Origin: Streptomyces sp. ISL-98
GTDB taxonomy: Bacteria > Actinomycetota > Actinomycetes > Streptomycetales > Streptomycetaceae
Direction of reading: 5' to 3'
Length of the DNA stretch: 64,000 nucleotides
NCBI RefSeq assembly: GCF_018614055.1
Contig: NZ_JAGGPB010000004.1
Span: 1 to 64,000, forward strand
Shown here: positions 34,973 to 42,671 of the stretch, in pieces
Position numbering within the stretch: the first letter of the stretch is position 1
Layout: each line of letters opens with the position of its first letter
The notes under the pieces: model-generated
The model's database searches: none
What the model saw: the letters and a program-made list of their open reading frames with translations, nothing else
Told to the model about the DNA's origin: nothing
Position numbers and translations under genes: made by a program

Positions 34973-35200
34973 CTACGCCTTCGCTCTCGCTGCCCCTCGC
35001 ACCTCAAGCCCGGCGAGCAGCTTGCTGGTGGCCTCGGCAATGTCGGCGACGGCCTGGTCGAAGACGTCCCGATTGTGGGCGGCGGGGGCCCGGAATCCGG
35101 AGACTTTACGTACGTACTGGAGGGCAGCGGCGGTGACGTCCTCGTCGGTGGCCTCATGCTCCAGGACGGGCGGTCGGAGAGTCTTGATGCTGCGGCACAT
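34973..35200 (-). CDS. DUF2277 protein
   Basis: 75 residues beginning MCRSIKTLRPPV, the family signature, with EATDEDVTAAALQYVRKVSG and FDQAVADIAEATSKLLAGL. The length is typical. No catalytic motif is known; the conserved Cys2 is the likely functional residue. The ATG at 35200 is used. Upstream (35201-35380) has no gene. Confidence 0.85.
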   Translation of the reverse strand: MCRSIKTLRPPVLEHEATDEDVTAAALQYVRKVSGFRAPAAHNRDVFDQAVADIAEATSKLLAGLEVRGAARAKA

Positions 35201-35380
35201 ACAACGACGGTAACGCCGGAGGGACCGGGCAGCGTCGTTTCTCATGGTGCACCTGATCGACACGGACGCCCCTCGGGCCGCGTCCCCGGAGCAGTCCCGT
35301 CCGGCGTACGTCTATCTCCCGCACACCACACGAAGGCCCTGAAGCAACGGAACGCGGCGATGGGCGGACGGCAGGGTGCG

Positions 35381-36145
35381 CTAGCGCAGGCGCTCAGCCA
35401 GGAAGTCCTCCCAGGTCCGCCGACCCACAGCGGCCCCTTCGAGAGACAGGTTCTCGCCGGCCCGGTACGCGCGGCCGGCCTTTCCGGGCATCCGGACCGG
35501 CATCATCGGGCGGCGCTTGCCGCGCGCCTGCAGGTATCCGCGGCTCAGGTCGGCCATCCCGTACACCTTCGGCCCGGCCAGGTCGGGCACCAGGCCGGCC
35601 GGCTTGCCGAGCGTCAGTTCTACGAGCCGGGCCGCCACCTCGCGCGAATCGACCGGCTGGAACCGGAGTCCGCCCGGGACGGGTATCACCGGCAGCTTCG
35701 CCATCTTCTCGACCACGGTCAGGGCCAGGTCATGGAACTGGGCGGCGCGCAGCGTCGTCCATGGCAGGCCGGACTCGGCCACGGCCCGCTCCGCGCCCAG
35801 CTTGGACTTGAAGTAGCCCAGCGGGACCTTGTCCGCCCCGACGACCGAGATACACACGAGGTGCCGCACGCCAGCGGCCCGCGACGCGGCCCGCACCAGG
35901 TTCCGGGTCGCCTCTTCGTCGCCCTTGGGGCCGCCCGCGAGGTGCAGGATGATCTCGACGCCGTCCACGGCGGCCTCGATCCCCTCGCCCTTGAGCAGGT
36001 CGCCGGTCACGTACTCGATGCCGTCCCCGGACTCGCGGCTGTGCCGGCTCAGCACTCGCACCTTGCAGCCGGCATCTCGAAGGAGCGGGACGACGTGGCC
36101 TCCCAGGGTGCCCGTGCCGCCGGTGACGAGGATGGATGAAGTCAT
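35381..36145 (-). CDS. Atypical SDR / NmrA-like NAD(P)-binding protein
   Basis: 254 residues. The dinucleotide motif is VTGGTGTLGGHV at the N-terminus, followed by LRDAGCKVRVLSR, and GDLL. The Y-x3-K region is absent, replaced by GYFKSKLGAERAVAESGL, so it is an atypical SDR (NAD(P)H-binding, NmrA/YwnB type). It is divergent from the ECF41-like sigma factor gene, a partnership known for that sigma group, where the adjacent 'COE' genes encode oxidoreductases, carboxymuconolactone decarboxylases and epimerases. GGGAG lies before the ATG. Confidence 0.85.
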   Translation of the reverse strand: MTSSILVTGGTGTLGGHVVPLLRDAGCKVRVLSRHSRESGDGIEYVTGDLLKGEGIEAAVDGVEIILHLAGGPKGDEEATRNLVRAASRAAGVRHLVCISVVGADKVPLGYFKSKLGAERAVAESGLPWTTLRAAQFHDLALTVVEKMAKLPVIPVPGGLRFQPVDSREVAARLVELTLGKPAGLVPDLAGPKVYGMADLSRGYLQARGKRRPMMPVRMPGKAGRAYRAGENLSLEGAAVGRRTWEDFLAERLR

Positions 36146-36249
36146 GACTACTCCCACATTCGTTCGAGTCGGGCGATCAACTGCCCGGTTGGATCAGTAG
36201 GTTCTCGGTGTCTGCTGCTTTGACACGCCGCGAGCGAGGAATGTGACCG

Positions 36250-37134
36250 ATGGACGAGAACCCATTGCTGATCAAGCGATTCGAGGAGGACCGCACTCAC
36301 CTGCGGGCGGTTGCGTACCGGATGCTCGGCTCGGTGAGTGAGGCCGACGACGCAGTTCAGGAGGCCTGGCTGCGCGCGAGCCGCGCCGACACCGGCGGCG
36401 TCGAGAACCTCACCGGGTGGTTGACCACGGTGGTGTCACGGGTGTGCCTGAACATGCTGCGTACGCGCCAGTCGCGGCGCGAGGATCCCCTCGACGTGCA
36501 GGTGCCCGACCCGGCCGTCGGCCCCGAGGACGGGCACGACCCCGAGGAGGAAGCGCTGCTTGCCGACTCGGTCGGGGTGGCGCTGCTGGTGGTGCTCGAC
36601 ACGCTGACGCCGGCCGAGCGGCTCGCCTTCGTACTGCACGACATGTTCTCCGTGCCCTTCGACGAGATCGGCCCGATGATCGAGCGTTCCCCGGCCGCGG
36701 CCAGACAACTCGCGAGCCGCGCCCGCCGCCGGGTGAAAGGCGGCGCCACCGTGCCGGACCCCGATCTGACCCGTCGGCGCCAAGTCGTCGACGCCTTCCT
36801 GGCCGCCACCCGGGGCGGGGACTTCGAGGCGCTGGTCGCACTGCTCCACCCGGACGTGGTGCTACGAGCCGACCGCGCGGTCGGCCCCACCCTCGAACCG
36901 ATCGTGGTACTCGGCGCCCACAGGGTGGCCACGGGCGCGATGGCCGCCACGGGACGGGCCCGGTTCACGGGACTGGCGCTGCTCGACGGAACGGTCGGGC
37001 TGGCAATGGCGCCCCACGGACGACTGTTCCTGGTGCTCAGCTTCACGATCACAGACGACAAGATCACCGAAATCGACGTAATCGCGGACCGGGACCGCCT
37101 TTGCCGACTCGACGTCGCCGTTCTCGACGACTGA
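36250..37134 (+). CDS. ECF41-like sigma factor with SnoaL-like C-terminus
   Basis: 294 residues. Region 2: AVAYRMLGSVSEADDAVQEAWLRASR. Region 4: DTLTPAERLAFVLHDMFSVPFDEIG and RSPAAARQLASRARRRV. The last ~90 residues (VDAFLAATRGGDFEALVALLHPDVVLRAD) are a SnoaL/NTF2-like domain that replaces a separate anti-sigma factor in this group. The expected DGGGK and NPDKL motifs are only partly recognisable (DDKITEIDVIADRDRLCRL). It likely switches on the neighbouring SDR gene. Confidence 0.87.
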   Translation: MDENPLLIKRFEEDRTHLRAVAYRMLGSVSEADDAVQEAWLRASRADTGGVENLTGWLTTVVSRVCLNMLRTRQSRREDPLDVQVPDPAVGPEDGHDPEEEALLADSVGVALLVVLDTLTPAERLAFVLHDMFSVPFDEIGPMIERSPAAARQLASRARRRVKGGATVPDPDLTRRRQVVDAFLAATRGGDFEALVALLHPDVVLRADRAVGPTLEPIVVLGAHRVATGAMAATGRARFTGLALLDGTVGLAMAPHGRLFLVLSFTITDDKITEIDVIADRDRLCRLDVAVLDD

Positions 37135-37250
37135 CGCGACGGCGGCCGCCGCTCGGGCTTTGCGCAGAAACTCCTTGGCGTGGGGCACGCGGACCGGATA
37201 ACGTTCGACGAGACGAACCGTTCCGTTCCATTGAGTAGGAGTGAGTATTT

Positions 37251-38072
37251 GTGCCGAACGCCAGGACTTGGTTCATCACCGGTGCTTCCCGTGGCTTGGG
37301 CCGTGCGTTCGCCGAGGCCGCCCTGTCCGCCGGAGAGCACGTCGTGGCGGCCGCCCGCGATGTTGAGCCACTCGCCGAGCTGGCCGAGAAGTATCCGGAC
37401 GATCTCGTACGGCTCACTTTGGACGTCTCGGACCGCCGAGCCGTGTTCGAGGCGGTGGAACGGGCGGCAGCGGCTTTCGGCCGACTCGATGTCGTGGTCA
37501 ACAACGCCGGCGGCCTGTTGTACGGAATGGTGGAGGAGGCCACGGAGGAACAGATCCGAGACCACCTCGACGTCAACTTCTTCGGTGCGGTGTGGGTGGC
37601 CCAGGCCGTGATCCCCCACCTGCGTGCGCAGGGCTCCGGACGCATCCTCCAGGTCACGTCGATGGGCAGCAGCGGCGGCATGGCCTCCGTCGGGTTCTAC
37701 GGGGCGGGCAAGGCGGCGCTCGACTCGGTCAGCGAGGCGCTCGCGATGGAGGTCGAGCAGTTCGGGATCAGGGTCACCAATGTGCAGATGGGCGGCTACG
37801 CCACGGGGCTGTTCACGGCAGGCACCACAGCGACCACACCCGACCCGGCATACGAAACGCTGCGTGCCCAACTGGCGGAGATGTGGGGCGAGGACGCCGG
37901 CCCGGACCCGAGCACCGCTGCACCCGTCATCATGAAGCTGGCGGAACTGCCGGAGCCACCGCGACGCCTGATAGTCGGCAGCCGATCGTACGACCTCGTC
38001 CAGGAGATGAACGAGGCCCGCGTCGACCAGTACCGAACCTGGGAACCCCTCAGCCGCATGGCACCGGGCTGA
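37251..38072 (+). CDS. Short-chain dehydrogenase/reductase (classical)
   Basis: 273 residues. TGASRGLGRAFAEAAL is the NAD(P) motif, NNAG appears as VVNNAGG, S near SMGSSGG and the catalytic Y-x3-K as YGAGKAALDS. The C-terminus resembles oxidoreductases such as YusZ-type SDRs. GTG start at 37251 with GGAGTG upstream. Adjacent to the ECF41 sigma factor but separated by 116 bp, so regulation by it is only possible. Confidence 0.88.
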   Translation: MPNARTWFITGASRGLGRAFAEAALSAGEHVVAAARDVEPLAELAEKYPDDLVRLTLDVSDRRAVFEAVERAAAAFGRLDVVVNNAGGLLYGMVEEATEEQIRDHLDVNFFGAVWVAQAVIPHLRAQGSGRILQVTSMGSSGGMASVGFYGAGKAALDSVSEALAMEVEQFGIRVTNVQMGGYATGLFTAGTTATTPDPAYETLRAQLAEMWGEDAGPDPSTAAPVIMKLAELPEPPRRLIVGSRSYDLVQEMNEARVDQYRTWEPLSRMAPG

Positions 38073-38294
38073 CGCCGAAGGAGCGCGGAACGGGACAGTC
38101 TCCGCGTACGCACGCGTACGCGGAGCCGTCCGTTTCCACACTCGATCAGCGGGCAGGGCGGAGGGCGTCTTCTTGCGTGCCACCGAACAACTGGCACGCT
38201 GCTCCGACGTCCTTGCCGCCTGCCAGACCCGTGACGCCGCCTGGCATTACGCCGTCCGTACCGAAGAGTTCGCCACGCGGGTACGTTCCACCGT
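38073..38294. other. Degenerate intergenic segment before the XRE relic
   Basis: About 220 bp without a convincing gene. A readable frame from a TTG at 38173 encodes ARCSDVLAACQTRDAAWHYAVRTEEF, which could be the end of a decayed gene; I do not recognise it. This begins the decayed island that runs to tRNA-Val. Confidence 0.4.
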
Positions 38295-38402
38295 GTGCGC
38301 AGCGATTACCAGAGCGCGAGGATCGCCCTCGGTGCGCGGCTGCGCGAGCTGCGCACCGAGGGCGGCTTCGACGGCAAGCGCATCGCCCAGGCCGTGTTTT
38401 GA
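38295..38402 (+). pseudogene. Truncated XRE-family regulator
   Basis: A 35-residue frame from GTG: SARIALGARLRELRTEGGFD then GKRIAQAVF and stop. The stretch is the first two helices of the Streptomyces XRE/HTH_31 regulators (GARLRELRxxxGLxGxxxA), which normally run 280 residues. It is cut where the IS5-type remnant begins. Confidence 0.6.
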
Positions 38403-38429
38403 AAGGTCGCCGCCCTTCTTGATGATCTT

Positions 38430-38668
38430 CGCGTGGGGCGGGGAGATCTGTCAGATGATCAATGGGCCGTGCTGGAGCCGCTTCTGCCGGCCGCAGCGAC
38501 GACGGAGTGCGGGCAGGGCCGCTCACCAAGCTCCAGGCGCGAGCCAACGCGCGCAGTCGCATCGGGTGAACGGTGAACGTCGACTCCACGCTCTGCCGGA
38601 CTCACCAGCACGCCGCCGGGGCACGCCGGGACGGCCAAGTCCAGAAAGAACCTCCTTGGCCCAGGGGA
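38430..38668 (+). pseudogene. Internally deleted IS5-type transposase relic
   Basis: In one frame GRGDLSDDQWAVLEPLLPAA (from about 38433) matches the conserved N-terminus of DUF4096/IS5-like transposases. Shortly after, in another frame from 38573, VDSTLCRTHQHAAGARRDG and VQKEPP match the middle of the same family (VDSTVCRAHQHAAGARKKG). Roughly 60-70 residues between them and all of the C-terminus are missing, so only a remnant is left. No ends could be fixed. Confidence 0.7.
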
Positions 38669-38741
38669 TCCCGCGAGCCGCAACGAGTCCTGCGGCGTCC
38701 GGCGGTCGTACTGTCGAACCCGTTACCGAGGAGGACTGCTG

Positions 38742-39305
38742 ATGCGCAGCGTGACCTATTCGATGAGCGTCTCACTTGACGGCTACATCGTCGGGCCGGA
38801 CGGCGGCTTCGACTGGACAGCGCCCGACGAGGAGGTCTTTCGCTTCTGGATCGACGAGATTCGAGAGGTCGGCGTCCACCTGCTGGGACGACGGCTGTAC
38901 GAGACGATGCTGTACTGGGAGATCGCCGACCAGGATCCATCGCTCGACGACTCCATGCTCGAGTGGGCCGCGCTCTGGAAGCCGCTCCCCAAGGTGGTGT
39001 TCTCCACCACGCTGTCGGCGGTGCAGGGCAATGCCCGCCTGGCCTCCGGCGGCCTGGCGGAGGAGATCGAGCGGCTGCGAGCCGAGCCGGGGGAGGGCGA
39101 CATCGCGATCGGCGGCGCGACTCTCGCCGCCGAGGCGGCCGCGCTGGGTCTCATCGACGAATACCGGGCCATGGTCTACCCGGTGCTGGTCGGCGGTGGC
39201 ATTCCGTTCTTTCCCCACCGCGAGCACCGGGTGGATCTCGAACTCGTCGAGACCCGCACCTTCAGCTCGAGAGTCGTCTACCTCCGCTACCGCGTGGCGC
39301 GCTAG
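38742..39305 (+). CDS. DHFR-like (RibD C-terminal) reductase
   Basis: 187 residues. SMSVSLDGYIVGPDGGFDW, HLLGRRLYETMLYW and GGATLAAEAAALGLIDEYRAMVYPVLVGGGIPFF are the family's three blocks. Such proteins reduce pteridine- or flavin-like substrates with NADPH; most of the family is uncharacterised. The ATG is preceded by the strong site GAGGAGG. It lies in the island between the IS5 relic and tiny ORFs and is intact. Confidence 0.87.
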   Translation: MRSVTYSMSVSLDGYIVGPDGGFDWTAPDEEVFRFWIDEIREVGVHLLGRRLYETMLYWEIADQDPSLDDSMLEWAALWKPLPKVVFSTTLSAVQGNARLASGGLAEEIERLRAEPGEGDIAIGGATLAAEAAALGLIDEYRAMVYPVLVGGGIPFFPHREHRVDLELVETRTFSSRVVYLRYRVAR

Positions 39306-39389
39306 GCCGTGTCTGGGAACGCTGCCGCGCGATGTCGCTGATGTCGTCGCCCGTGGTGCGTCTGGTGCCACTGGCACGAGGGGCCATCG

Positions 39390-39521
39390 ATGACCACCGT
39401 CCTCATCGACCCCGTCGAGGCGACGTCCGGCTCGGGCTACGGCCGGTACGCATGCGCACCGTGCCGTGAGCAGCGCGGCCTCGTGACCACCGCCGATGCG
39501 CAGGCCCGGGTGGCTCCATGA
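39390..39521 (+). CDS. Hypothetical 43-residue CxxC protein
   Basis: MTTVLIDPVEATSGSGYG then YACAPCREQRGLVTT. The ATG has GAGGGG 6 bases upstream and its TGA overlaps the next ATG (ATGA), which supports translation. C22-x2-C25 suggests metal binding. Such tiny proteins accompany XRE regulators in Streptomyces islands. Confidence 0.45.
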   Translation: MTTVLIDPVEATSGSGYGRYACAPCREQRGLVTTADAQARVAP

Positions 39522-39886
39522 AGCACGGAACAGCCGAGACGGTACGGCCTGCGGGACTCAAAATCTGCTGGGTGCCGAAACCGGACACACCGGCGCGGTG
39601 CCGCACCCGCAAAAGACCCGAACCACAAAGACGATCACCACCACGAATACTCAGGCGCTTCCTGGCCCCGCCGCGAGGGCGAGAAGCGGTGACCGCCCCC
39701 ACGACGGCACGACCCGGCCCGGACACGGCGGGCGCCTGCCGAATCGGCGAGCACCAGATGTGCCACGGCAACGAGGACGTGAGGGCCGGCGGCGTCGTCG
39801 CAGTTCGCCTCCGCTGCGCACATCGCCGTCCGCTACGCCAAGTCCGAAACTGTCCGTCCGGCCGGTCTTCGCAGGCACTTTCCTGA
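39518..39886 (+). CDS. Hypothetical protein, uncertain
   Basis: 122 residues, Arg/Pro-rich and of odd composition, coupled to the 43-residue ORF by ATGA. The second half, CRIGEHQMCHGNEDVRAGG, resembles a small Cys-rich Streptomyces protein. An alternative start is the GTG near 39690. It may be a real but decayed gene. Confidence 0.3.
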   Translation: MKHGTAETVRPAGLKICWVPKPDTPARCRTRKRPEPQRRSPPRILRRFLAPPRGREAVTAPTTARPGPDTAGACRIGEHQMCHGNEDVRAGGVVAVRLRCAHRRPLRQVRNCPSGRSSQALS

Positions 39887-39906
39887 ACTGCCCCGTAAAC
39901 GAATCG

Positions 39907-40152
39907 TCACGAAATCTCGGTGAAGCGGACAGACCAGGCGTAGCCGCTCAAGCTGTCGTGCGGGACCCGCCGGACTTCTCTGACCTGGCAACCGTCGTGA
40001 GCGTACTTGCGGGCGAACCGGTCGAGGCGCTGCACGTCGGTGAGATCCTCCATGGACAGCGGTGCTCCGACGACGAGATCTTGGTGAAGGACTGTGTCCT
40101 GCGCGGCGCCGTCCGAACAGGCCGAGCAATCATGCATTTCAGGTAGGGCCAT
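39907..40152 (-). CDS. Hypothetical small protein
   Basis: 81 residues: a Cys pair (CSACSDG), then DLTDVQRLDRFARKYAHDGCQVREV and YAWSVRFTEIS. The composition is balanced and protein-like, with GGGGG just before the ATG. No family recognised. Confidence 0.5.
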   Translation of the reverse strand: MALPEMHDCSACSDGAAQDTVLHQDLVVGAPLSMEDLTDVQRLDRFARKYAHDGCQVREVRRVPHDSLSGYAWSVRFTEIS

Positions 40153-40386
40153 ACCCCCAGTGTGCTCCTTAACCCGGATCCCCCGAACTCTGGCGCGAAT
40201 GCAGACGTCGGTGGAGCGAGCGGCTTTGGGCGGGAGCGGCCATGGGGAGAGAGATCATGGCCCCTTGGGTGGCCGCGATTCGGGCAGCACCTCGCCGTCA
40301 GATCTGGATGCCAAAGGCCTGCGCGGTGCCGCTGCTGTCCGCTGCCGTTGATGTCAGCCATGGATGTCACCGCACCCGCGACTGTG

Positions 40387-40620
40387 TCACTTGCGACGCC
40401 TTGGTGCCTTCGCTTTGCGCTCGGCTTCCTTGCGCCTCTGGACGGTGTACGAGGACCAGTCGCCGCGGTGGAGATTGCACCTCGACGCGTCCACCATCGC
40501 CAGTCGCCGGCACCGGGTTCCCCTCTCCGTCAGCGCTCCACACCTGGACTGCGTAGTAGCCACGATTCCCACCCCTGGTCTCGGCTGTCGAGCGGACTGG
40601 TCCAGGGTTACGGGGCGCAT
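40387..40620 (-). CDS. Small Cys/His zinc-ribbon-like protein
   Basis: 77 residues from an ATG without a ribosome site; more likely starts are GTGs at 40572 or 40563 (58 residues). RCGALTERGTRCRRLAMVDA and SRCNLHRG form a C-x(n)-C-x(n)-C-x2-H set as in short 'CGA-T-GxxC' proteins. The C-terminus is basic (QRRKEAERKAKAPRRRK), which suggests nucleic-acid binding. Confidence 0.45.
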   Translation of the reverse strand: MRPVTLDQSARQPRPGVGIVATTQSRCGALTERGTRCRRLAMVDASRCNLHRGDWSSYTVQRRKEAERKAKAPRRRK

Positions 40621-40819
40621 GCCGTCGGCGGAAGGCGCACCGCTCCGCGAACCGGTGCACGGCGGCCCAAGGCTGTTGCTCGGGGGCGCACGCTTTTTCC
40701 AAGGCCTGTTGGTGGGGTGCTGGGTGGCGTGCAGGGGCGTTCACCTGCGTTCATGGGCAGCCTGCTGCTGGGGAGGGCTTGTGGGCGGGATCTCTCTGAA
40801 CGTCTGTGAACGCGGCTGA

Positions 40820-41329
40820 ATGAGAAGGAAACTGAGACGGAGCGCGTGCTACTGCGTGACGGCCGACCCCCGTTGGGGTCAGCGTGCGGCGGTGATCAGT
40901 AACGAGGGGCAAGGATGGGGCGGAAGCCGCACGTCTCTGGACAGCTTGCATCGACAGCTCGACCGGCCGGTTGAGGGCGTTCTCCTCAGCGTCGAGCACA
41001 ACGGGTTCTGGTACGCGGGCTGGGGTGAGCGTCCGACCGATGGGGCGGCGGCACTGGACACGGCGCGGCGCCATCTGGCGGAGGCGCCGGTGCTGATGCC
41101 CGGCTACGCCCATCGGTACCTTCCCGCCGGCCGGGGAAGCTTCGGGCATCCGGTGCTCTCGATGTGGCGGACCGTCGACGAGAGTTGGAACCAGAGAGCA
41201 ACCGGCCCCTGCTGGCGGGACCTTGACGAGTTGATCACGTGTGTAGGCGCCAGGATGGGCAGGTTGTACCTGCTGAAGACGGTGAACGCGACCCCTGACT
41301 TGTGCCGGCCCCGTAAGAAGTCTCCGTGA
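40820..41329 (+). CDS. Hypothetical protein, probable fragment of an SMI1/KNR4-like gene
   Basis: 169 residues. The middle part, APVLMPGYAHRYLPAGRGSF then GHPVLSMW, resembles a block I recall from Streptomyces immunity/SUKH-like proteins, where it is followed by TDIIxYGxDL; here the sequence diverges after MW. The beginning (MRRKLRRSACYC) and the end look unrelated, which suggests decay by small shifts. Low confidence in function. Confidence 0.4.
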   Translation: MRRKLRRSACYCVTADPRWGQRAAVISNEGQGWGGSRTSLDSLHRQLDRPVEGVLLSVEHNGFWYAGWGERPTDGAAALDTARRHLAEAPVLMPGYAHRYLPAGRGSFGHPVLSMWRTVDESWNQRATGPCWRDLDELITCVGARMGRLYLLKTVNATPDLCRPRKKSP

Positions 41330-41455
41330 CCGGTTGAGCCTCAGGGCCCCGGATGCCAGCTCCGATGAGCGCTTTGGGAGATATCGGATTAGCCTCCGAA
41401 TTGAGCGCCAAGTGGATCTTTTGGTGGTGCGCTCTACTCATCCCAAGGAGGAGAA

Positions 41456-41740
41456 ATGCGCAAGCTTCACAAGGCCGCTGTTGCGGCCGCCATCGTCGGT
41501 AGCATCAGCTTCATAGGCACCGGCACCGCCACCGCCCAAGGCGCGGCCGCCATGCATGGCGGCGGGTGCAAGTCCCACGACCTGAACGTCGACATCCTCG
41601 GCCAGGTCGGGGTGGCCAACGGCCTGGCCGGCAACCTGCTGAACGGCGAGGGCAGTCCAGGCGCACAGTGGAACCACGTCGGTTCCGAAATGGGCTGCGA
41701 ACACGGCCATGGCCACGGTCACGGTCACGGTCACTGGTAA
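41456..41740 (+). CDS. Small secreted protein with His-Gly metal-binding tail
   Basis: 94 residues. Signal peptide (AAVAAAIVGSISFIGTGTATAQ), then a mature part with two cysteines (CKSHD, GSEMGC) about 40 apart around LNVDILGQVGVANGLAGNLL. It ends with EHGHGHGHGHGHGHW, a (His-Gly)n run. The body resembles small hydrophobic surface proteins of the chaplin/rodlin kind only in style; the tail should chelate Ni2+, Cu2+ or Zn2+. AAGGAGGAGAA precedes the ATG. It is intact within an otherwise decayed island. Confidence 0.75.
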   Translation: MRKLHKAAVAAAIVGSISFIGTGTATAQGAAAMHGGGCKSHDLNVDILGQVGVANGLAGNLLNGEGSPGAQWNHVGSEMGCEHGHGHGHGHGHW

Positions 41741-41988
41741 CAGAGAATCGCGTAGCGCAGCTCACCGAAATGGGTCTCGGCGCCCGGGCCACAGGCCCGG
41801 GCGCCGGGCCATACCTCCGCCCGCGGGGCGCGCGCCGGCCGGGTGCGTGGGGCTCGAAGTCGTATGCGCAGGCTGGGAGTTCGGCGCCTTGGCGGTGCAG
41901 CGAGCGGCAGGAAGAGCACGGGCCGGATCGTCCATGTGATGCGTGTGCCGGCCTGGGAAAGCAAGCCGTCCAAGAGATTGACCGTCGG
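41741..41988. other. Intergenic region before the integrase relic
   Basis: No gene is supported. A short hairpin GGCGCCCGGGCCACAGGCCC then GGGCGCCGGGCC (about 41779-41810) follows the His-rich gene and may terminate it. Confidence 0.4.
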
Positions 41989-42120
41989 GTCGTTGTCAAC
42001 CCTCGGCAGGCGCGGGAGTTGCTGGCGGCGGTGGTGTATGTAGGCGGCTACGAGCGGGCCGGCGGTCGGCGGCTCCGGAACTCTGCTGACCTGCGGCGGA
42101 ACAGCACTGGCGCCCGATAG
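41989..42120 (+). pseudogene. Relic of a tyrosine site-specific integrase
   Basis: VVVNPRQARELLAAVVYVGG then YERAGGRRLR is the block before the catalytic domain of integrases from Streptomyces conjugative elements (VNPxQVRxLLxAVxYVGxxxxARGxRL). The catalytic Arg, His and Tyr parts are absent. It points toward tRNA-Val, 270 bp away, as expected for an old tRNA-directed integration. Confidence 0.45.
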
Positions 42121-42326
42121 CCGCAGAGTACGTTCTCCGCTGTTCCCCGTGATTCCCCGCACTATCCGGCAGGGCCGACCGCCCCAGCCACATCGGGCTT
42201 CCTGTCCCCATCCCCCGAGCGCGCAGCGCGCCGCCGGGCGCGGCCGGCCGGGGCGGAGACAGGAGGCAGGCCGCGCCGCAGAGGCGCTGTGCCCCGCGCC
42301 GTGCGCCGTGCGCGGGGTGTGGAGAA

Positions 42327-42379
42327 ACGACAAAGGCCCAGGCTTCCGGCTTACTGCCGGTGACCTGGGCCTTTGTCGT
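42327..42379 (-). terminator. Strong hairpin terminator of tRNA-Val
   Basis: ACGACAAAGGCCCAGG (42327-42342) pairs perfectly with CCTGGGCCTTTGTCGT (42364-42379), enclosing CCGGC/GCCGG. It is 12 bases from the 3' end of the tRNA gene, read leftward. Confidence 0.82.
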
Positions 42380-42391
42380 GCTACCTACTGG

Positions 42392-42463
42392 TGGGCGCGG
42401 ACGGTTTCGAACCGCCGACATCTGCTTTGTAAGAGCAGCGCTCTACCCCTGAGCTACGCACCC
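42392..42463 (-). tRNA. tRNA-Val (anticodon UAC)
   Basis: 72 nt. The acceptor stem is GGGTGCG with CGCGCCC plus discriminator A, no encoded CCA. The anticodon arm is CTGCT-CTTACAA-AGCAG with anticodon TAC, and the T-loop is GGTTCGAAACC. It reads GUA valine codons, rare in this GC-rich genome. Leftward, with a terminator just beyond. The island ends here, and tRNA genes are typical element integration sites. Confidence 0.95.
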
Positions 42464-42671
42464 GTGGATGAGGCAACAGCGTACATGGCCCAGGGGGCCG
42501 GATCCCAACCCGTTGCCTGGTCGGGGGTGGGAGGGGTCGCTGGCGGGCGCCGTCATGGGGTGGGGTGGGGTTAACCCCCCTGCTGTTCGGTGGGCGGCCG
42601 CATCGTCTTGGGATGGGTTCCGTTCGTACGGTGGGGGCTCGTCAGTGGGACTACCTGGGGGAACGATCACC

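Noticed and set aside
36146..36249. ECF41 promoter TGTCACA-N16-CGTC in the sigma/SDR gap
   Set aside because: Only TGTCAAA is present and no CGTC at the proper distance.
41456..41740. Chaplin or rodlin
   Set aside because: It shares small size and a signal peptide, but it lacks the chaplin VxVNxCGN core and the rodlin pattern.
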